Program-made: the position numbers and the translations under genes
DNA from: Pyrus communis
Taxonomy: Eukaryota; Streptophyta; Magnoliopsida; Rosales; Rosaceae
Assembly (NCBI RefSeq): GCF_963583255.1
Contig: NC_084816.1
Location: forward strand, 6,460,600 to 6,524,599
Direction: 5' to 3'
Length of the DNA stretch: 64,000 nt
The notes under the pieces: model-generated
What the model was told of the DNA's origin: nothing
The model's input: only the letters and a program-made list of their open reading frames with translations
Database searches by the model: none
In this document: one piece after another, positions 59,558-64,000 of the stretch
Layout of the letters: each line of letters starts with the position of its first letter
Position numbering within the stretch: position 1 is the first letter of the stretch

Positions 59558-59957
59558 GACCAACTCCAATGGTGGGCTAAAAGCCAAATTACCCCCCAAA
59601 ATTTCCCCCCAAACCCACTCCAACCCAAGGGGAAATTTTGGGCTAAATGCTAAATGCTAAATCAATGCCAAATTCCCCCCAAAATTTAGCCCAAAAATCG
59701 GAGTGGACTACACCCAATATTTATCAGAATTTAAATTTTTTTATATTAAAATGTTCATAAAATTAATTTACGATAGTCTACATATCTTTTTTTTTTTAAT
59801 TTAATTTAACAAAAAAAATAGTCTAAGTTCATTCTTTAATAATCCCGAGCTAAAATTTTAGGCTAGAATGGTTGGAGCAAAAAAACTGTTTCTGGGCTAA
59901 AAACTAAATTTTTCGGGCTCAAAAATTTAGCTTTTAGCCTAACCATTGGAAATGGTC
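59558..59957. mobile_element. 400-bp Tourist-like MITE with TAA target duplication
   Basis: TAA at 59555-59557 and 59958-59960 flank inverted ends: left GACCAACTCCAATGGTGGGC, right (reverse complement) GACCATTTCCAATGGTTAGG. The pairing continues into 'taaaagcc' and 'taaaagct'. Non-coding interior with 'ccccaaaattt' repeats. Confidence 0.75.
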
Positions 59958-59960
59958 TAA

Positions 59961-62710
59961 GTAGAATATGATAATTAAAAATAGTAAAATAGCCTAAAAT
60001 TAATATTTTTAAGCACAAAGAATCAAAAACTCTCGCCATGCTATAGAAAAGCCTTGTACTTGGCACCGCTAGTGTGTCTTAGTGGATTTGACATCTCGAC
60101 GGGGAGAGCCGTTGTTGGTGGTAGATTAGGATAGGTTCCACTGCGATAGTGGTATTTCATGCACTTTTGAGAAAATAGTGGTAGATTAGAGTAGTTTCCG
60201 GAAACAAAAACCATTACAAAAGTGGTAGTGATCAAGAGGTCCTCCAATATAATAATCATCGACATAGATTTTATGCATTGTAGGACATGCTTTTAAAAGG
60301 TATAACATTCTATTCGGGATTCTTCTTTTCTACAAACATTGAAATTTTTGTTGAAAATCTTCTCCAAAAATCGCTTATTTGAGCCAAAATACGTTAAAGT
60401 TTTTATTTACCATAACTCATAAACAATCAGAAGTGTTTTTGCTATTATAAGCTGCTTTTATCATTTTAAAAGCAAACTCAAAACTTCTAAAATCACTTGT
60501 ACGAACCAAAAATCCGATTATAGAAGTGCCATAGCCTAGGCCTTGTTTCAGTAGACCGGGTTGGATAAGATAAGCCTAATCAAATTGGATATGAATCATG
60601 TCTGTTGTTTGGTGGGTTTAAATCCAAAATTAGTGGGGTTTAAATCCAACCTTAGACATATACAGGTGCCAAGCCAATCTAAATCAGTCCAATCCAATAC
60701 CAAATCTCAGTCTAAGGTGACTTGCTCTGACTTCGAAAAATATTTGTAAAGTGCTTATGATTCGTAAAAGTACTTTCTACTTCTAATGCTTTATAGAGGT
60801 TACGCTTGAACTGTTAGTAAGAAAGTTAAAGGAGGAGACAATAAAATGTAAAATTGTAAAACATGTGACATCGTAAAAATTTCAGTACCTATTTATACCA
60901 GCTTCCCACAGATTTTTTTTTGTTGTCCAAAGTGATCGTATTGAAAAGCTGAACAGGGCCAGCAAGCACAAGAAAGGTGCAACATGCCCAAATGAAAAGA
61001 AAAGGAGAGAGAGAAGTCGATACACTCTAGACAACTTGCAACATGTGCTTTTAAGCAACATGCCTAGATGAATTAATAACCAACCAAAATTTTTTGGTAC
61101 CCCAAATGTTTTAACTGTTAGATCTTTATTTTTGTATTTTTCAAACAAAAATTTAACGACTAAAACATTTGAAACCGAAGTACAGACAATCCTAAGCACC
61201 TCATTCCATCTTCTCTTTCACCAACAAGAACAGACGCATATACGTCCACCACCCATCTCCCTCCCCTTTCTTCCCATGGCCATGGAAACTTTGCTGCCTC
61301 CACCCATCCTCATTGAAATTTGAACCTAATCTATCAATTCAGTGCAACAAAAGCAAGAGGTGAGTTGGGAAAAGCATACCTTCACAAAGCAAAAAGCTTT
61401 TGATATGATACACATGAAAGCTCATATGCATTCTATAAACAACATATATTCACTTGGAATTTACTGTTAAGCCAAGCTACTAAGAAATTGAACTTCTTTT
61501 ATAAAATAATTAACCTTTTTTCAGGTTGAAGCAGCTGCAATCTTGGGGTTGGTGACCTCGAGCATTGTGGCAACTCTTTTGTTCTCATCATAAAAAATGG
61601 CTCCTTTTTATAAGGAGATTATCATAAATGCATTGCTGCTCAACACCCAAATCATCAAATGTGAGACAAAACAAATTCTAATGTTTAAAAGGAATTCCAA
61701 GAAATAAATAATGTCTTTATCAAATCTTTAATTGATTACTGCAAAACCCAAAAATTTAAAAAGTTTTAAAAACCTTACATGACCACTCATCAGCAAGGTC
61801 AGGGCAGCAAAACCCAACAAACCCAAAATATTCGAATAAATCCCACAGAAAGGAAAAAAAAAAAAAAACCATTTGAAAAAACCTACAAACAACAAATAAT
61901 TCACTACTTTTTTTGTACGAATTCAAACGGAGCTATAGAACATACCGATTTGAAGCGAGAAATCTCAATGAAAATAGTCGAGGAAGCCACGTCGATCTCA
62001 AGAAGCAGAGAAAATTAGGGATTTTTTCCTGGCTCCAAATCATCCTTAGGCGCCGTTACTCTTTTAAAATAAAATAAAATAAAATAAAATAAGCCAAATT
62101 AGGGATTTTTTCAGTGAAGAAAAAGAGAAAATTAAAAGAATGATCCCTTAATGTACACACGCATTAAAGATGTAATGCTTTGATAAAAGATTATGAAAGA
62201 AGAATGATCCTTTAACTTTATGCTTACTACTCGTGGAAGATCTCCTCAAGAATTCTGCCACCAACTTTGAAATTGCAAAGGAGCTATCTTGAATTACCGA
62301 AGCCGGAGAATCATACTCTACAATGAAAACAAATTAAAGAATCTGGTGATCGATGAAAAACCTCATACCTGACCCACTACCTTCATTTTATCCTTATCAT
62401 TAAAACTCAAAGTTTTCTTACATTTTTTATTAGTTTTCCTTTAAATCAAATGTTACTCTTTCAGTATATATATAATTTCTTTGTTTTTGTCCTTCTTAGG
62501 AGGACGGGATGGGGAGTCGATGGACGACAGGGGAAGGATGAGTCCTCTGTAGGAGGACGGGATGGGGAATCGATGGGTTGGGGGTGCAAGCACATAGGAG
62601 AAAGATCAAGGGAGGGGATGGGGTAGGGCCGGTTGAGCAGCCATTGCAGGCAAGGGGAGGAAGAAGGTAAGTGTTTGGCTGTGAATTGAAAGTTAGAGTG
62701 TTTGATAGCT
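59961..62710. other. Intergenic, no gene recognised
   Basis: Weak splice-like signals near 61359 and 61524 frame a 22-codon hydrophobic stretch (61525-61593), but no coding exon upstream connects to it. A 'aaaataaaat' pentamer repeat lies near 62066-62090. 62498-62575 has a duplicated 'aggaggacgggatgggga' phrase. Confidence 0.45.
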
Positions 62711-62868
62711 CATTTGGAAGTCCTTTTAAAATGGTTGAAAACGTTTTTGGAACCAATTCTTGTAAAAATGCAAGTGAATCTTGAAATACACTGAAGTGTT
62801 TTTAGAACTCAAAATATTTTCTCTAAAGCGCTTTCAATCATTTTTTAAACACTTCCAAACGAATGTAA
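62711..62868. mobile_element. Diverged foldback MITE related to the one at 15892
   Basis: 'gctcatttggaagtcctttt' and the reverse complement of the right arm, 'ttcgtttggaagtgtttaaa', pair, followed by 'aaatggttgaaaacg' against 'aaatgattgaaagcg'. Same family as the 233-bp element at 15892-16124. The target duplication is no longer clear. Confidence 0.5.
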
Positions 62869-64000
62869 GCTAGTACGGGTTTTGAAATAGGCTTTGAACA
62901 ACATATGTAATATTATTAGACCACAAAGTCAATTTAAGTTTTTAAAATATAGGAGATATTTTACCACACATTGGTAACAGACATTTGGTTCCTAAACTAA
63001 GGCCTAGTTTAGTGTTGTTTTTCATTTTTTTTTACCAAAAAATACTTCACTTTAAAGTTAAACAATAAAAAAGTGTTTGGTAAAAATAAAATATATTGTT
63101 TATTTTGAAAGCAATGATCTTTAGACAATAGCTTTTAAAAGCAACCTGTAAGTTGCTTTAATAAAAAGTAGAGTTAAGCCTTATAATATTTTTAATTTCT
63201 ATAATAAGTTCATTAATTTTAAACAATGACATTATTTATCTTTCTAGACACTTCTTTTATATTGCTTTTCTTACCCATAACACTTTTAAAAATACAGTTT
63301 ATCAAACTCTCAAATATTTTATTTTACAGCTGATTATTTTTAAAATACAGCAACCCCAAGCTGGTCCTACATGATACGTCAAAGCAGAGTTTGTGACTTC
63401 AAAAAAATGCATTCGTGCTCCAACTCTTTCTTCGCTTTCTTTTTAAGGTCACAAAATCAATATAATTGAGTATTAATTAATTAATACCAAATGTTATTTT
63501 ATTGTATTTCGTATTATTAATTTGAGATGTCACAATATCGTGTAAATCCTGCGTCCCAAGTCCCAACGGACATCAAACCCGCGCGACGGCGCGAGGTTCC
63601 TAATCAGTTTACTACCAAAATTCCCCATCAGTTTTCAATTTGACCGCCAAATCATCAGTCCGCACACTTTTAAATCAACCGCACGCGTGTCGACCAATTG
63701 ATCCGAGTCACGTGCGACGCTCCACCTGCCTCCCTCTCATTGATTCCCCCTTGGTCGTCCCTCTGTTACCGATCCTGACGCCGACGGAACTCCAACTTCC
63801 CCAAAAATCTCCCTACAAAATACCTCTGATTGCTTCCTCCGAAATCCTCAATTCCGCCAGATGCTCCTACCCCTAGCTCCTCCGACTCCATCGTGTCCGC
63901 GCCAAAACTCCAGATCACTGAGATTTTGAGGTGACAACTTTTACTTCGATTTCGAGCTCAGATTTCATGATTTTTTTTCGATTTAATTTTGTATGGGATG
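62869..64000. other. Intergenic, then possible promoter and 5' leader of a gene beyond the window
   Basis: 63545-63950 is much more C/G-rich than the rest ('cgcgcgacggcgcgaggttc', 'cacgtgcgac') and turns into a C/T-rich leader-like stretch. It ends at a donor-like GAG|GTGACA near 63930. This would suit the 5' leader of a plus-strand gene that continues outside the window. No start codon with a protein-like frame is visible. Confidence 0.35.

Noticed and set aside
61525..61593. Hydrophobic 22-codon stretch after a good acceptor site (VEAAAILGLVTSSIVATLL)
   Set aside because: The upstream candidate exon has a stop in the matching phase and no start codon, so no gene could be assembled. It could be a remnant.

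Overview
The window is nuclear DNA from a flowering plant. It is AT-rich, its genes have many introns with GT..AG borders, and roughly a third of it is recognisable transposon debris. ALBINO3, a UBC7-type E2, a thaumatin-like protein, a MYC-type bHLH and a POLTERGEIST-type PP2C relic are all plant genes. The MITEs, Au-like SINEs and the Cassandra TRIM look like those I know from Rosaceae (apple or pear). The Rosaceae call is recognition, not a database result.

Layout. 1-1.7 kb is the 3' part of an LTR element that starts outside the window. 1.7-5.8 kb is intergenic, with a 3 x 101 bp tandem repeat. 5.86-6.83 kb (-) encodes an uncharacterised single-pass membrane protein. 7.2-17 kb is a transposon field: a tRNA-derived SINE with intact target duplications, a probable solo LTR that split a MITE, and one MITE nested in another. 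17.15-18.30 kb (+) is a two-exon gene of unknown function. 20.3-21.3 kb is a PIF/Harbinger-like element. 21.85-26.5 kb is a decayed POL/PLL-type PP2C pseudogene, followed by a FAR1/MULE transposase relic. 28.67-33.05 kb (+) is an intact 11-exon ALBINO3 gene. 34.0-34.5 kb (-) is a candidate two-exon gene for a 67-residue secreted peptide. 36.7-43 kb is mostly non-autonomous transposons. 43.30-44.07 kb (+) is an intronless thaumatin-like gene. 46.0-49.0 kb holds a 5'-truncated LINE (-) and a truncated Ty1/copia element (+) that ends just upstream of a six-exon UBC7-type gene (49.30-53.31 kb, +). 55.5-57.6 kb (-) is a MYC-type bHLH gene with two single-base frameshifts. 58.5-59.2 kb is a complete Cassandra TRIM. 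The last 5 kb holds MITEs and what may be the promoter of a gene beyond the edge.

The genes do not form a functional unit. They are ordinary dispersed plant genes: thylakoid membrane insertion (ALB3), ubiquitination (UBC7), apoplastic defence or development (thaumatin-like) and probably jasmonate-type transcription control (bHLH). I saw no clear novel multi-gene system. The points most worth following are the small secreted-peptide candidate, the twice-frameshifted bHLH gene, the altered acidic cleft of the thaumatin-like protein, and the nested insertions whose order can be read from their junctions.
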